Assembly (NCBI RefSeq): GCF_007673235.1
Contig: NZ_VDZH01000003.1
Span: 219,158-283,157 of the forward strand
DNA length: 64,000 bases
DNA from: Curtobacterium pusillum
GTDB taxonomy: Bacteria > Actinomycetota > Actinomycetes > Actinomycetales > Microbacteriaceae
Reading direction: 5' to 3'
This document shows positions 63,826 through 64,000 of the stretch, piece by piece; position 1 is the first letter of the stretch; each line of letters begins with the position of its first letter. The notes below the pieces were generated by a model, which worked only from the letters and a program-made list of their open reading frames with translations, did not search any database and was not told the DNA's origin. Both the position numbers and the translations under genes were made by a program.

Positions 63826-64000
63826 GAGGACTCCGAACTTCTGGGACCGGCGGCCCTTCGAGGGGCCGTCACCGGTGTGGTCGGCAGGACCGACCTGGTC
63901 GGCGGACGCCGACCACTGTCAAGGAAACCGTAACGGCGGGGCCCCCGCCCACCCCCCGGCCCCCCGCCGGGGTGCTTCCTGGGGGGCGCCCCCCCCCGCC
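63826..64000. other. Leader/intergenic region ending in C-rich sequence
   Basis: Just upstream of secY are two small hairpins (CGGCCC..GGGCCG near 63851; GGTCGGCG-GA-CGCCGACC near 63898). From about 63936 the sequence is nearly all C and G (runs of 5-9 C), unlike any other part of the window. No rplO end was recognised. Confidence 0.55.

Overview
The window is high-GC, gene-dense bacterial DNA from an actinobacterium. The gene set (GuaB3, mycobacterial-type Thump-like methyltransferase beside groES, a short-LID adenylate kinase, an LCP protein, RpoA/L17 with actinobacterial features) and the protein sequences point to Microbacteriaceae, most like Curtobacterium. That placement is inference from protein character, not from a search. 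No tRNA, rRNA, insertion sequence, prophage or CRISPR array was recognised.

Layout. 1-8.5 kb: the tail of a membrane protein, a Bax-inhibitor-1 protein, then a leftward operon khtT-khtU-SURF1-DUF3817-guaA and a solitary hutH. 8.5-20.5 kb: glpD, guaB3, a split branched-chain amino-acid ABC system (livHMGF leftward, livK rightward, guaB between them) and a RarD-type EamA transporter. 20.7-23.3 kb: groES under a promoter with two CIRCE operators, a SAM methyltransferase and a DUF4190 protein. 23.4-38.5 kb: the t6A/cell-wall locus tsaD-rimI-tsaB ... tsaE-alr-alr-acpS-glmS, split between tsaB and tsaE by about 7.7 kb holding a sigma factor with a membrane partner, a Pnkp/Hen1 RNA-repair operon and a lower-GC PtuA/PtuB (Septu-like) defence pair. 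38.6-42.6 kb: gpx, coaA, and rplM-rpsI-glmM. 43-56 kb: an ExeM/NucH-type secreted nuclease, an MBL hydrolase with truA, a DrrAB-type ABC exporter, a giant AfsR/SARP-like regulator, a lipoprotein, an ArsR/SRPBCC pair and an FUSC protein. 56-64 kb: rplQ, rpoA, rpsK, rpsM, rpmJ, infA, an inserted divergent LCP gene, then map, adk, secY. The last ~80 bases are extremely C-rich and look like a contig edge.

Themes. Guanine nucleotide synthesis (guaA, guaB, guaB3) and amino-sugar/peptidoglycan supply (glmS, glmM, two alr, acpS, LCP) are concentrated here. At least fourteen genes carry a TANNNT -10 hexamer 6-7 nt before the start codon, predicting leaderless mRNAs. A dispersed palindromic repeat built around CTGGAGGC/GCCTCCAG recurs between genes, where it often forms convergent terminators, and also lies in frame inside several proteins.

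The most interesting items are the defence plus RNA-repair island splitting the t6A operon, with a palindromic operator candidate and structured leader in front of hen1-pnkp; a 74-bp tandem duplication creating two coupled 25-codon leader ORFs before a second alanine racemase; a LivH permease fused to an N-terminal extracytoplasmic domain; and the repeat-derived coding segments.
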